A stretch of DNA of 50,228 nucleotides from Mesostigma viride (lineage: Eukaryota; Streptophyta; Mesostigmatophyceae; Mesostigmatales; Mesostigmataceae): positions 1 to 50,228 of the forward strand of contig RPFO01001669.1 of assembly GCA_009746045.1 (NCBI GenBank), written 5' to 3'. Of the stretch, positions 8,825 to 17,454 are shown in pieces; position 1 is the stretch's first letter; every line of letters begins with the position of its first letter. The notes beneath the pieces are model-generated. The model was not told the origin of the DNA and searched no databases. It was given only the letters and a program-made list of their open reading frames with translations. The position numbers and the translations under genes were made by a program.

Positions 8825-9694
8825 ATGACGACCACGTCCGGGACCCTTCGCACCCGGTCGTTGATGTTAGTAAACGATGTCGCGTTAGGTCCCGAAGTGG
8901 GCGAATTTCAAATCACGGTTGATAACCAGAATCTATCCATACGTAGATATTCTGCAGTGGGGGCTTATGAAGACATCCAAAACTTTTCGACAGATTTTTC
9001 GCAAGGGCCTTCTATGGCAGCACCCCTTGGCACATTTGTGTTCCATCGGGACGTGTTGCTATCCCCTGGTCGCTCGTTAACAATATCGGAAGGCGGCAAA
9101 GTTATGGTCCAATCCCCGCCTCTAACTCCGTACGACGCGGTTAACAAAGCGTACATAGATAGTCTCACTCCTAGCGTGCTTGAAGGCATTTCAGACGTGG
9201 AAATTAACAACCCTCAGACCGGACAAGTTCTGAATTTCTTGAACGGCAAATGGGTGAACGCGAACGTGTTCACTCCAGTCGCCACTGAGGTATTTCACTA
9301 CTCTGGTTCACAACTCGACGGGTCCACGACAGTGACCGCTGTCACGGGATCGGGTTCTCAAAATATTCTGTTGCCGGCTTTTCCGTTTTCCGCTGCCATA
9401 GACACAATCGCCGTAAGCGCAAACAACGTGCCTTCAAAACCGTTAGCAAACCATCAGTTCTTGATTACCGTACACAACGCTTTAAACGGACAGATTGTTC
9501 TTTCTGACACGGTTTCGATTTCTGACTCGTCTAAGATTCTGTTGAACGGCAAATTTGCCGTCGTGGGCTCAAAAAAACTCCTAAACGCTCAAACTTTTGC
9601 ATCGGGCGACTCCTTCTACGTCACCATAGGCGGTTATGATTCCGACGGCAACGAAATCGGCGTCGTCATTCAGTTCTCCGGATCTCGCATGTAA
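8825..9694 (+). CDS. fibre-like structural protein sharing the giant fibre's N-terminal plan, 289 aa
   Basis: The start at 8825 (aaaaATGACG) is preferred over an upstream GTG. The first 130 residues repeat the design of the giant fibre's head: a beta-rich lead, then PPLTPYDAVNKAYIDSL (the tail-fibre 'x-x-DAVNKAYxD' motif) and GQVLNFLNGKWVNA. This corresponds to AYADL and GLVYDAFQNKWV in the fibre. A beta-rich C-terminal domain of about 150 residues with no LamG signature follows. Known family context: such motifs occur in trimeric fibre proteins of phages and some giant viruses. Inference: the two proteins use the same base or trimerise in the same way. The gene is 38 bp downstream of the giant fibre on the same strand. 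Confidence 0.75.
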   Translation: MTTTSGTLRTRSLMLVNDVALGPEVGEFQITVDNQNLSIRRYSAVGAYEDIQNFSTDFSQGPSMAAPLGTFVFHRDVLLSPGRSLTISEGGKVMVQSPPLTPYDAVNKAYIDSLTPSVLEGISDVEINNPQTGQVLNFLNGKWVNANVFTPVATEVFHYSGSQLDGSTTVTAVTGSGSQNILLPAFPFSAAIDTIAVSANNVPSKPLANHQFLITVHNALNGQIVLSDTVSISDSSKILLNGKFAVVGSKKLLNAQTFASGDSFYVTIGGYDSDGNEIGVVIQFSGSRM

Positions 9695-9735
9695 GGTTAT
9701 CCGGCAACGATAAAAGTCTCTTCTCTTCACGAGGC

Positions 9736-11769
9736 ATGCAAGCACCCGCGGCCATGGACACCACTCCTACGGATAGGGCGATGGCAATCGCCCTACGTAC
9801 CTACCACCGCCCACTCGACCAGGGAGGAAAGGGTCTCGAGACATGGCAGCAGGTCGTCGACCGCGTCATGTCCCATCAGCGATGGCTGTGGGTGCGAGCC
9901 AAAGGCGAAAACCTTACTGCACAAGAGGAAGCGGAGCTCGAAGAGGTTCGCTCTCTCATTCTTTCTCGCCGTGTGGCACCTGCTGGTCGCACGCTCTGGC
10001 TCGGCGGCACCGAACTTTCTCGGCGAAGAGAGTCCTCAATGTTCAACTGCGCATTCACAAACATCGAGACGGTCTACGACGTCGTGGACGTGACCTGGCT
10101 TTTGCTCCAAGGATGCGGAGTCGGATTCGCACCCATTACCGGAACGCTCAACGGGTTTGCAAACGCTATCGACGACGTGCAGGTGATTCGGTCCAAACGC
10201 ACGACTAAGGGAGGGCGAGAGATCAACAAAGAGACGTTCGACAGCGAGTCGAAGGTTTGGACGATCAGCGTCGGGGATTCAGCTATCGCTTGGGCAAAAA
10301 GCGTAGGCAAACTCCTTGCGGGCAAGTTCCCTGCCAAGACGCTCATTCTCGACTTCAGCGAGATCCGACCAGCCGGAGAGAGGCTGTCCGGGTACGCATG
10401 GACATCGAGCGGAGACGCGCAGATTGCCACCGCGTTCGAAAAGATCGCCCGACTTCTGTCCAAGCGTTCCGACCAGCTGTTGACGAAAATGGACATTGTC
10501 GACATCGTGAACCACATCGGAACGATCTTGAGCAGTCGTCGTTCGGCGGAGATCGCTCTTATCAAGTACGGGTCTCCTGAATGGCGCGAATTCGCGTATG
10601 CGAAGAAGGAGTTCTGGAAGGATAATCCGCACAGGCAGCAGTCTAACAACAGTCTCGTGTTCTACTCGAAGCCAACTACCGATCAGCTCGTCGAGATTTT
10701 CGACATCATGCTCGAGTCGGGTGGCAGCGAGCCGGGGCTCATCAACATGGAGACCGCTCTCCGTCGCGCACCGTGGTGTGCGGGCGTGAATCCATGTTCC
10801 GAGATCCTGTTAGGCAACAAGTCTTTCTGCAACCTTTCCGAAGTCAACCTCGCTGCGTTTCGCGCGTGCGACAAGGGAAACCTCGAGCGGTCGTTATACC
10901 TCACGGCTAGGATGAACTACCGCCAGACGTGCGTCAACTTGCAGGACGAGATTCTGCAAGAGGCGTGGCATCTCAACAACGGCTTTCTGCACCTCTGCGG
11001 AGTGGGTCTGACGGGGATCGTCACGAGGCCTGACCTTCAGTCGTACGATTTCAGGAGGATGCGCAACATCATCGTGACGGCAGCCTACTCGATGGCCATG
11101 GAACTCCACCGCCCTCTACCCAAGAACGTCACGTGCATCAAGCCGAGCGGGACGCTTTCCAAGATCATGTCCACCAAGGAGTGGGGAGAGGTCCCAGAAG
11201 GCATCCACAAGCCGCTTGGGAAGTACGTTTTCAACAACGTCACGTTTTCGAAGCACGACGAGCTTGTCCGGCGGTTTTTGGAAGCGGGATACCGCGTCAT
11301 CGACAAACCTTTCGAGCCTGAATCGGTGTTGGTGACTTTCCCAGTTTCTTTCGACAACGTCCCTTTCGTCAAAAAGACGGTGACTCGCAAGGACGGGACT
11401 GTGGAGGAGGTCGAGGTGAACGTCGAGACTGCCGTCGATCAGCTCGAGAGATATCGTGAGGTCATGGACAGTTTCTGCGAGCAGAACGTCAGCTGCACGA
11501 TTTCGTATGACCCGAGCGAGATCCCGTCCATCCTGGACTGGCTAGACCGGCACTGGGACGAGTACGTCGGGGTTTCGTTCCTTTTGAGGTGCGATCCGAC
11601 GAAGAACGCGGCCGATCTCGGGTACGCATATCTCCCACAGGAAGTGGTGACCAAGACGAAGTTCGAGTCCTATGTGGCATCTTTGCGCCCCGTATCATAC
11701 TCGGGGATCATGTCCTACGAGGACATGTTTTCCTCCGATTGTCCGAATGGAGCATGCCCTGTTAAGTAG
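9736..11769 (+). CDS. adenosylcobalamin-dependent (class II) ribonucleotide reductase, monomeric RTPR type
   Basis: Reduces ribonucleotides to deoxyribonucleotides, supplying DNA precursors in the cytosol without oxygen or a small subunit. Visible catalytic residues match the Lactobacillus leichmannii-type enzyme: Cys105 (SSMFNCAFTN), Cys354-x-Glu356 (NPCSEILL) and Cys365, with the family's exact 11-residue Cys-to-Cys spacing. A C-terminal redox pair, Cys669 and Cys674, sits in CPNGACPVK. The length is 677 aa, somewhat shorter than the roughly 740 aa bacterial enzyme. There are two possible starts, 9736 and 9754; the latter has a better context (gccATGG). No frameshift is seen. Third positions are rich in C and G compared with neighbours, which hints at acquisition. 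Class II enzymes are unusual in eukaryotic viruses. The end overlaps the convergent membrane gene by 8 bp. Confidence 0.93.
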   Translation: MQAPAAMDTTPTDRAMAIALRTYHRPLDQGGKGLETWQQVVDRVMSHQRWLWVRAKGENLTAQEEAELEEVRSLILSRRVAPAGRTLWLGGTELSRRRESSMFNCAFTNIETVYDVVDVTWLLLQGCGVGFAPITGTLNGFANAIDDVQVIRSKRTTKGGREINKETFDSESKVWTISVGDSAIAWAKSVGKLLAGKFPAKTLILDFSEIRPAGERLSGYAWTSSGDAQIATAFEKIARLLSKRSDQLLTKMDIVDIVNHIGTILSSRRSAEIALIKYGSPEWREFAYAKKEFWKDNPHRQQSNNSLVFYSKPTTDQLVEIFDIMLESGGSEPGLINMETALRRAPWCAGVNPCSEILLGNKSFCNLSEVNLAAFRACDKGNLERSLYLTARMNYRQTCVNLQDEILQEAWHLNNGFLHLCGVGLTGIVTRPDLQSYDFRRMRNIIVTAAYSMAMELHRPLPKNVTCIKPSGTLSKIMSTKEWGEVPEGIHKPLGKYVFNNVTFSKHDELVRRFLEAGYRVIDKPFEPESVLVTFPVSFDNVPFVKKTVTRKDGTVEEVEVNVETAVDQLERYREVMDSFCEQNVSCTISYDPSEIPSILDWLDRHWDEYVGVSFLLRCDPTKNAADLGYAYLPQEVVTKTKFESYVASLRPVSYSGIMSYEDMFSSDCPNGACPVK

Positions 11770-12186
11770 ACGAGCGAGTGAAATATTTGTAGAACAGGAA
11801 AATGATTACGAGTAAAATGATTATAATTGAAATTCCATAAAATATGTTCAAGCCTCTTGAATTTTCTGTCGTAGTTTCTTCTTCAGTGGAGTCTGAGTTG
11901 GAAAACAAGCTCACAAGTTTATCAAAAACAAAGAATCCTCCGACCGTGGCTATTCCGCCGACTACCGCCTTCCCGGCTAAGGCGGAATAGTGTTTCGCCT
12001 TCTCGATGCCGGTCTTCGCGGAGACGTCCGCGGCCTCGTCCGCTCTCGGATTTGCAGATGGAGCGTCCTCGTCGTCATCTGGTCTCTTTTTTCGGGGGGT
12101 ACTTCTTCTAAACGGATGTCTTCGTGATTAACGGGTTTTTTTTGTGCAGCTAATTTTTTTTCCAACTGTGACCATTTCAGGGGCAT
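11762..12186 (-). CDS. membrane-anchored protein with C-terminal membrane segment (one apparent frameshift)
   Basis: Starts at 12186 (MPLKWSQLEKKL, Lys-rich). The first frame would stop at 11977, but after a C6/A6 stretch (12094-12110) another frame carries an acidic linker, a Gly/Ala-rich helix (ALAGKAVVGGIATVGGFFVF) and a strongly hydrophobic C-terminal segment (ISIIIILLVIIFLFYKYF) ending at a TAA at 11762-11764. The plan (linker, Gly-rich amphipathic helix, single C-terminal anchor) matches the neighbouring gene at 12218-12616, so the two may be distant paralogs. Likely a virion or infected-cell membrane protein; family unknown. It converges on the reductase gene with an 8 bp overlap. Confidence 0.6.
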
Positions 12187-12217
12187 TACAGCATTTCTAT
12201 AATAGGAAAGGAAAGTT

Positions 12218-12616
12218 TTACTCGCTCGATTTTCTCCGTCGTACCATCAGCCATATCAAAAGAATCAGCACCACTACGAAGAATCCCGCGACGACTATTA
12301 CAAACAACGATCCCGAAGAAGCGTTCGTTGTCGCCTCTCCGCCATCCTTCATATCTTCGTCGTTTTCGATCACGGCGTTCAAAGCTTTTTCGCCCAAGAA
12401 CATTCCAGCGGCGGACAAAACGCCGCCCGCAACAAGTTCTAAACCCGACGCGGTCCCTTCCGCAATCTTCGAAGACTCCCCTGCCTTCGAAGCGACCTTT
12501 CCGGCACCTGTAGCGCCACGAGCGCTACGACCCACTCTTCCAGCAGCGGAGGCAAATTTTCCTGCTGCTTGACCAAATCTTGCAAGTATACCCGCTGCAT
12601 TCGCTGCGCCAGCCAT
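12218..12616 (-). CDS. Gly/Ala-rich protein with C-terminal membrane anchor, 132 aa
   Basis: Begins MAGAANAAGILARFG and runs through an Ala/Gly/Lys-rich region, then a hydrophobic Gly-rich helix (LELVAGGVLSAAGMFLG) and an acidic linker. A single membrane segment at about residues 103-125 is followed by the basic tail RRRKSSE. This topology suggests a tail-anchored or type I-like membrane protein. It sits in a run of five minus-strand membrane protein genes or fragments (11.8-18.5 kb). The sequence before the ATG is AT-rich (aggaataatgtaaaATGG). Family not recognised. Confidence 0.7.
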   Translation of the reverse strand: MAGAANAAGILARFGQAAGKFASAAGRVGRSARGATGAGKVASKAGESSKIAEGTASGLELVAGGVLSAAGMFLGEKALNAVIENDEDMKDGGEATTNASSGSLFVIVVAGFFVVVLILLIWLMVRRRKSSE

Positions 12617-12630
12617 TTTACATTATTCCT

Positions 12631-12954
12631 TTAGCTATTAATGAAGCTCGCGAAAGTCTGGTCGTAGCTGGGCGGAGGTGGACCTCCCATCTGAGCCGCT
12701 GTGTGGCCTCCGCTTCCGAATCCTAGATCGGATTCGGTGTTAAACTCGAGTCCCTTCGATCCCACGTCTGGTTCACCCTTTGAGGAAGAGCTAAAGAAAA
12801 TAAAGTACGCGACTGCAACAGCCACAACGGCAACTGCGATCAGAGTCCCCACGCCAAATCCCGACTCGGCTTTCGCAAGACGCTGCTGTCTCTTCATCTT
12901 CCTACGTAGCTCGTCCTCCGTCACCCCGCGCGACATTGTGTTACCGGCGTTCAT
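12631..12954 (-). CDS. small membrane protein with a PPxY motif, 107 aa
   Basis: Start chosen at 12954 (MNAGNTMSRGVTED); an in-frame TTG lies at 12990 and a further Met at 12936. Residues 10-30 are basic, a membrane segment spans about 35-55 (GTLIAVAVVAVAVAYFIFF), and the rest is soluble. The tail carries PPPPSYDQTF, containing a PPSY motif (residues 94-97). PPxY is the known docking site for WW domains of Nedd4-type ubiquitin ligases, used by several viruses to recruit budding machinery. Its presence next to a predicted membrane segment is suggestive, but the motif is short. A TATA-like ctatag lies just upstream of the start. Confidence 0.7.
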   Translation of the reverse strand: MNAGNTMSRGVTEDELRRKMKRQQRLAKAESGFGVGTLIAVAVVAVAVAYFIFFSSSSKGEPDVGSKGLEFNTESDLGFGSGGHTAAQMGGPPPPSYDQTFASFINS

Positions 12955-12986
12955 CGTACTATAGAACCTGCACAGAAAAAGTTTCA

Positions 12987-14142
12987 TCAACGCACAGCTA
13001 GCACGAACATCACTAGAATGAAGACCCCGATCAGAGACGAAATCACGATCAAACCTGTTTGTTTGTCTTCCTCGTCCTTTTTGTCTTTACTTTCCTTTTC
13101 CGTTGTCTCAGTTGTTTGTATATCAGTGGTCGTCATGTCGTTGAGATTTTTCTCCACCGCTGCCTGCGCCGATTGAGCGACTGTGGTTGCGTCGAGAGTT
13201 GTTCCTTGACTCGAAGTATTTGTCACAGTCGTCGTTCCTGTGGTCGATGCCGTTTCAGTAGTCGTCCCGTTACCCGTATTTGCGTTCGTCCCGGTCGTTG
13301 TCCCCGAGGTAGATGCCGTTTCATTGGTCGTCCCGCTACCCGTATTTGACTCCGAACTCGTGGATGTGGACGTTCCCGAGCTCGTACCACTTGCTGCACC
13401 GGTGCTCGCGGATGTGGACGTTCCCGTGCTCGATCCTGTACCACTTGTCCCACTAGTACTCGTGGATGTAGACGTTCCTGAGCTCGATCCTGTACCACTC
13501 GTCGCACTAGTCGATCCAGCGGATGTCGTGATCGGGTCAACTGTAGGCCCTTTTCCAAAGTCAGGGTTTGAAAAAGTAAAGAAAAGCCCCGAACTCGGCA
13601 TCGCTTTACTTGCGATATCTGACTTGAACCAGCAATTGCCCGTTTGCGAACCGACAGGAAGAGGCCGAAACGTGAATCCAGCGCATTTGGCATTGTCCTT
13701 AGAGCAAGCATCAGCGCATGCCTCCAGAGTCACCCCAGTCATCGAGTCGGAACTCGACCCCGCCGGGGTAATGTTGAACCCGGAACTCGTCCAAGTGACG
13801 TTGTTTGACACGCCCCACACTTGAGAAGGGTTTTTGGACCGAATATTGCCGTTGTAACGGATGGAAGCTCCATCTTGACGTATCCAATTCCTTGCGTCGT
13901 CTGCCGAAGTAAACGTTTTGGTATTCACGGACATCTCGATCATCTTTTCCACATCACCCGAGTTTGAGGGCAGGGACATGAACCTTGTCGCCTGATCTCT
14001 ACGAAACACGGGATCGGCGACATTGTTGGCTTCCGACTCGGTCACGCTTCCCGCATATTTCATTGCAGCATTCAGGATATACGTCGCGTCCAGAGGTCTG
14101 CGATCGATCCAATACGACTTGTTTACTTCCGAAAGAACAGCG
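12987..14142 (-). CDS. PAN-domain membrane protein, C-terminal fragment (interrupted by a mobile element)
   Basis: The last third of a long minus-strand gene whose earlier parts lie at 16285-18498. The frame stays open to the element border at 14146, past its first Met at 14063. In order: the end of an alpha-helical repeat (VNKSYWIDRR, FRRDQATRF); a PAN/Apple-like domain with CADACSKDNAKCAGFTF and NCWFKSD, whose cysteines are placed as in the PAN copy at 17.7 kb; about 130 residues of Ser/Thr/Gly low complexity, probably a glycosylated stalk; and a C-terminal membrane segment (LIVISSLIGVFILVMFVLA). PAN domains bind proteins or carbohydrates. Likely a surface attachment protein. If the element were removed at its GATT flanks, the two halves would be in the same frame. 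Confidence 0.8.
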
Positions 14143-14146
14143 GATT
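14143..14146. repeat. GATT flank, left border of the insertion
   Basis: The tetranucleotide GATT occurs at the left border, again at 14746-14749 between the two element copies, and at 16281-16284 at the right border. It could be a 4 bp target-site duplication, or partly element sequence (see the mobile element entries). Confidence 0.6.
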
Positions 14147-14265
14147 ATGACACTTGAGCTCCCAAGAAAACCAGCATTTGATTGAAAACAATGAGTAGAG
14201 CCCCTGCCAAAGGCAGGTTTAAGTAGTCATCTCGTCTCCCTCGCATGCAGGAGCAAGAGCCCCCC
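14147..14265. repeat. direct repeat A, copy 1
   Basis: 119 bp, identical by eye to 14750-14868. Begins atgacacttgagctccca and ends in a C6 run. Contains a 6 bp stem hairpin. Confidence 0.85.
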
Positions 14266-14283
14266 AAGGGTGGGATGGGTGGG

Positions 14284-14745
14284 AAGAAACAATTACGGGT
14301 CACAACCCGCCGACCATGCTTATCAAGCCTACCGTCAAAATGGAAAACGGCAAAACCAGAAATATCCTAACGCTGACAATTTAATAATTCAGCCAGCCAG
14401 CTCATCTGTCACACGTCTGAGCTGTCAGGCCATGTGTACTCTTCGAATGCAACCCTGAACACACTACCCAACCAAGCAGCACACCAATCAATTGGTGAGT
14501 GCTGGTTACATCAGATTTTATTACAGCTTTTTGACGCAACTTCCGTCAGCATTCAACACATGGCCGGCCGTTCAAACAAACGGCGCCTGACTTACAAAAG
14601 GCAAAGCTAGTTGCCAGTAGGATTCCCCGGTAAACAACAAGCCGTCCCCATTCGTCTAACAAGCCTTTCTGCATGTACAGCCACAAGGTTGTGGCGGCCC
14701 TTTCTTTCCCGCATGCTGTTTAATAAACTATTTTCAGAGAAATCC
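14284..14745. repeat. direct repeat B, copy 1
   Basis: 462 bp, identical by eye to 15819-16280. Begins aagaaacaattacgggtc and ends ttcagagaaatcc. Contains short perfect stems such as cgggt-caca-acccg and accaat-ca-attggt. Confidence 0.85.
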
Positions 14746-14749
14746 GATT

Positions 14750-14868
14750 ATGACACTTGAGCTCCCAAGAAAACCAGCATTTGATTGAAAACAATGAGTA
14801 GAGCCCCTGCCAAAGGCAGGTTTAAGTAGTCATCTCGTCTCCCTCGCATGCAGGAGCAAGAGCCCCCC
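14750..14868. repeat. direct repeat A, copy 2
   Basis: Second 119 bp copy, preceded directly by GATT and the end of repeat B copy 1. Confidence 0.85.
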
Positions 14869-15818
14869 GATCCACCCCAGTCCCTGGCGCCATTACCCTC
14901 CTCCCCCGCACTGTCGCCGCTCAGGAAACAAAACTTGATAGGATCACTGTTGCCCCAATAACAGTGAACAAAGAAAAGGAGAAGACCCCCCCCCTCTTCC
15001 GAGCAGCCTCGAGGGTAGCCGCTTCCATAAAAGACCACAAAGTGGGGCGTGTCGCAACATCTCCTTCATGGCGACTCAGCCCGCACAAGGCTATAATAAC
15101 CCCCTAAGGGGCCCGACAATAAAAGGTTAGCGAATCCGCGGAGCCGCCTCAGCAAAATATTATTCCGGATAAAAACCCAGAAAATTCGCATTCCGACGCC
15201 ACCAGGGTTTGAACCGCTACCTGCCGGGTGCTGAGCAGGGAGAGACGACAAGGCCAAACACTGCCACTGTCAGCCGAGACGCCTTTCCGATACTCGGTTC
15301 CTTTTGTGGGAATTTTGCAAATATATTTTCTTCCGGAACGCAAGAAATTAGCCGGCCGCGCGTCACCCTTATATCCCTCGCTGGCCCATAACAAAAAAGG
15401 GCCGCGCACCAAGCCGAAGGCAGCGCCATGCAGCGCCCTAGGCGGTGGGCCGCTGACTGACTACCAGCGCAGTCTCATGGAATCCAAATTAATCTATTGA
15501 CCTTCGCACAGTTTCCGCATCAGCTGCGGACTTCTTAGTCGACATGATTGGCTCCGCTGCTGGAATTACCAGCAGCCGGGGCGGGGCGCCCAGCCCACTT
15601 TCTATGACCACCGAGACGCTGCCCAGCAAGGTGCCAACCAGAACCACTTGGCACATTGGTAACGCGAAATTTCCGTTCCGTTCAAACCGCCCCTACCTGC
15701 CGTGAAGTCGCAAAGCCCGCGACTTCATAGCAGGCAAGGACGGGGTCTTTGCCTAATTTTCTTTAGCCCCGCCGCCATAGCAGCGAGGCCGCGCATACTG
15801 CTTCAGTGAGCACATTCA

Positions 15819-16280
15819 AAGAAACAATTACGGGTCACAACCCGCCGACCATGCTTATCAAGCCTACCGTCAAAATGGAAAACGGCAAAACCAGAAATAT
15901 CCTAACGCTGACAATTTAATAATTCAGCCAGCCAGCTCATCTGTCACACGTCTGAGCTGTCAGGCCATGTGTACTCTTCGAATGCAACCCTGAACACACT
16001 ACCCAACCAAGCAGCACACCAATCAATTGGTGAGTGCTGGTTACATCAGATTTTATTACAGCTTTTTGACGCAACTTCCGTCAGCATTCAACACATGGCC
16101 GGCCGTTCAAACAAACGGCGCCTGACTTACAAAAGGCAAAGCTAGTTGCCAGTAGGATTCCCCGGTAAACAACAAGCCGTCCCCATTCGTCTAACAAGCC
16201 TTTCTGCATGTACAGCCACAAGGTTGTGGCGGCCCTTTCTTTCCCGCATGCTGTTTAATAAACTATTTTCAGAGAAATCC
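15819..16280. repeat. direct repeat B, copy 2
   Basis: Second 462 bp copy, ending at the right border before GATT (16281-16284). The absence of visible differences from copy 1 points to a very recent event. Confidence 0.85.
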
Positions 16281-16284
16281 GATT

Positions 16285-17454
16285 TTGTGAATGCCGACGC
16301 AAAATACTTACTTTCTATATTGCCGATCGAACCGCGTTTATCATAAACAGCCTTTGACCAAACGAGCATCGGAGACAACTTTTTCACCTCTTCGACGAGT
16401 TTGGAAGCGTTCGAAGGGTTACTCTCTGCGTAACTGTGATGGGTCTTGATGGCAGACTCAACATCCTGCGCGTTCCAAAACCCGGCAATATTCGAAACTG
16501 TGTTTTCAAAAGTCGCAGGGGCGACGGAGGATGTAGAAGCAGTCCCTGTCACTGGGTTGGAGTTCGAATTGGAAGTCTCAGAAGTTGGAGGAGGGGGCAA
16601 GTTCGGAACGGGGTAAAGCAGCGATACGGCTTTTGTTCTGACCAGAGCACGCTCAGAATAAGGAGCAGAAGACATTATAAAGCTCGCGTACATGGACAGC
16701 AGTACCGGGTCGGAGACTTGTCCCGCTGTGTAAACGGGCAACGTGGCTCGAAGAGGTCTTAGAAACGGCACTCCATCCGCGAATGCTTCTCCTGTCGCCT
16801 GGTTCCATTTTTCTACGAGAGAGAGTTCTTGATCGAGAGCTGCTAGAACTTGTTGTTTCTTAACAGCGTCGATCCAGGCCGACCAGTCTAAAAACGCCGA
16901 CAGGGCCTCGCGAGACACGTATCCCCGCAACAACCCGTTTACATCTAGATCCATCATCGAGAGTCCTCTTCCGAGCGTTGTTAGGAGTTTCTGGACATAG
17001 AGTCTCCTTCGAACCGTTCTGATGGATATTTTTTGCATATCCTCTTCTCTCCACGCACCCTTTTGTACCCTTTCTAATTCAGCGCTTATCGCGTTGTGAA
17101 CTTGGTCCGTCGCCCATAACGCAGCGATCTCTGGGTAAGTAGGACGTATATCGACCGCGGCTGCTGTCGTGTTAGAGGACGTAACTGCCGGATTTGTAGA
17201 AGCGGTTTGATTTGTTGAAGTGGTAGAGCCAGTCGTAGAGTTTGAGGAAGAACCAGTGGAAACGATAGGAGGGGTATAGTATTTTGAAATCTGAGATGAA
17301 TTCAGCGTTGTTTCATACAGTTTTCCGTGATCTTTACTCCTCCACTTAACCGTGAACCCTGTAACGGCGGCACCATCCCCAATCCAAGTTGTGACAAAGG
17401 CATTGTTAGGGGGGATTATATTATTAGTAAGTTCGCCGGGTAAATAGCGTTCTT
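16285..17454 (-). CDS. PAN-domain membrane protein, middle fragment
   Basis: The frame is open from about 17454 down to the element border at 16284; its first Met is at 17038. Beyond 16284 the frame runs into the element and stops at 16142. It begins with an all-beta segment (GAAVTGFTVKWRSKDHG), then a Ser/Thr/Asn-rich linker, then a helical region (MQKISIRTVRRRLYVQK onward) ending in a repeat (NIESKYFASAFTKS). That repeat matches NLDSKYITTQFSKD of the N-terminal fragment. It is therefore the second of two related helical-plus-PAN units. It joins the N-terminal fragment by a one-base shift near 17440. Together the locus would encode about 1,120 residues. Confidence 0.7.

Larger units (their letters stand above)
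14147..14745. mobile_element. short copy of a tandem non-coding mobile element (internal deletion form)
   Basis: A 599 bp unit made of segment A (14147-14265) joined through 18 bp (14266-14283) to segment B (14284-14745). A and B read as identical to the ends of the longer unit that follows, so this copy lacks only the 950 bp middle. No open reading frame looks like a protein. It carries several perfect hairpins, for example cctgcc-aaa-ggcagg near 14202 and gccacaa-gg-ttgtggc near 14679. No terminal inverted repeats are visible. It lies inside the PAN gene. See the finding for the two competing readings of its ends. Confidence 0.7.
14750..16280. mobile_element. full-length copy of the tandem non-coding mobile element
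   Basis: A 1,531 bp unit: A (14750-14868), unique middle C (14869-15818) and B (15819-16280). The middle is dense in perfect or near-perfect hairpins: cactgtt/aacagtg near 14948, gctgctgg-aatta-ccagcagc near 15556, gtgccaa/ttggcac near 15630, and gaagtcgc-aaagccc-gcgacttc near 15703 inside a longer cctgc/gcagg stem. No frame over about 100 codons looks like a protein, so it is probably non-autonomous. It lies head to tail with the shorter copy, both inside the PAN gene. Type unresolved: Helitron-like, another DNA element, or a structured RNA element. Confidence 0.7.

Noticed and set aside
10074-10649. A 191-codon minus-strand frame
   Set aside because: Antisense to the ribonucleotide reductase, whose catalytic motifs prove the plus-strand reading.
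15149-15260. A tRNA-like B-box (minus strand GGTTCAAACCC near 15187) inside the mobile element
   Set aside because: The T-arm stem pairs poorly and no matching acceptor or D-arm could be found, so no tRNA or tRNA-derived repeat is called.
14750-16280. Group I or group II intron
   Set aside because: No GTGCG-type start, domain V-like hairpin or homing endonuclease frame was seen; the tandem arrangement also argues against it. Not fully excluded.
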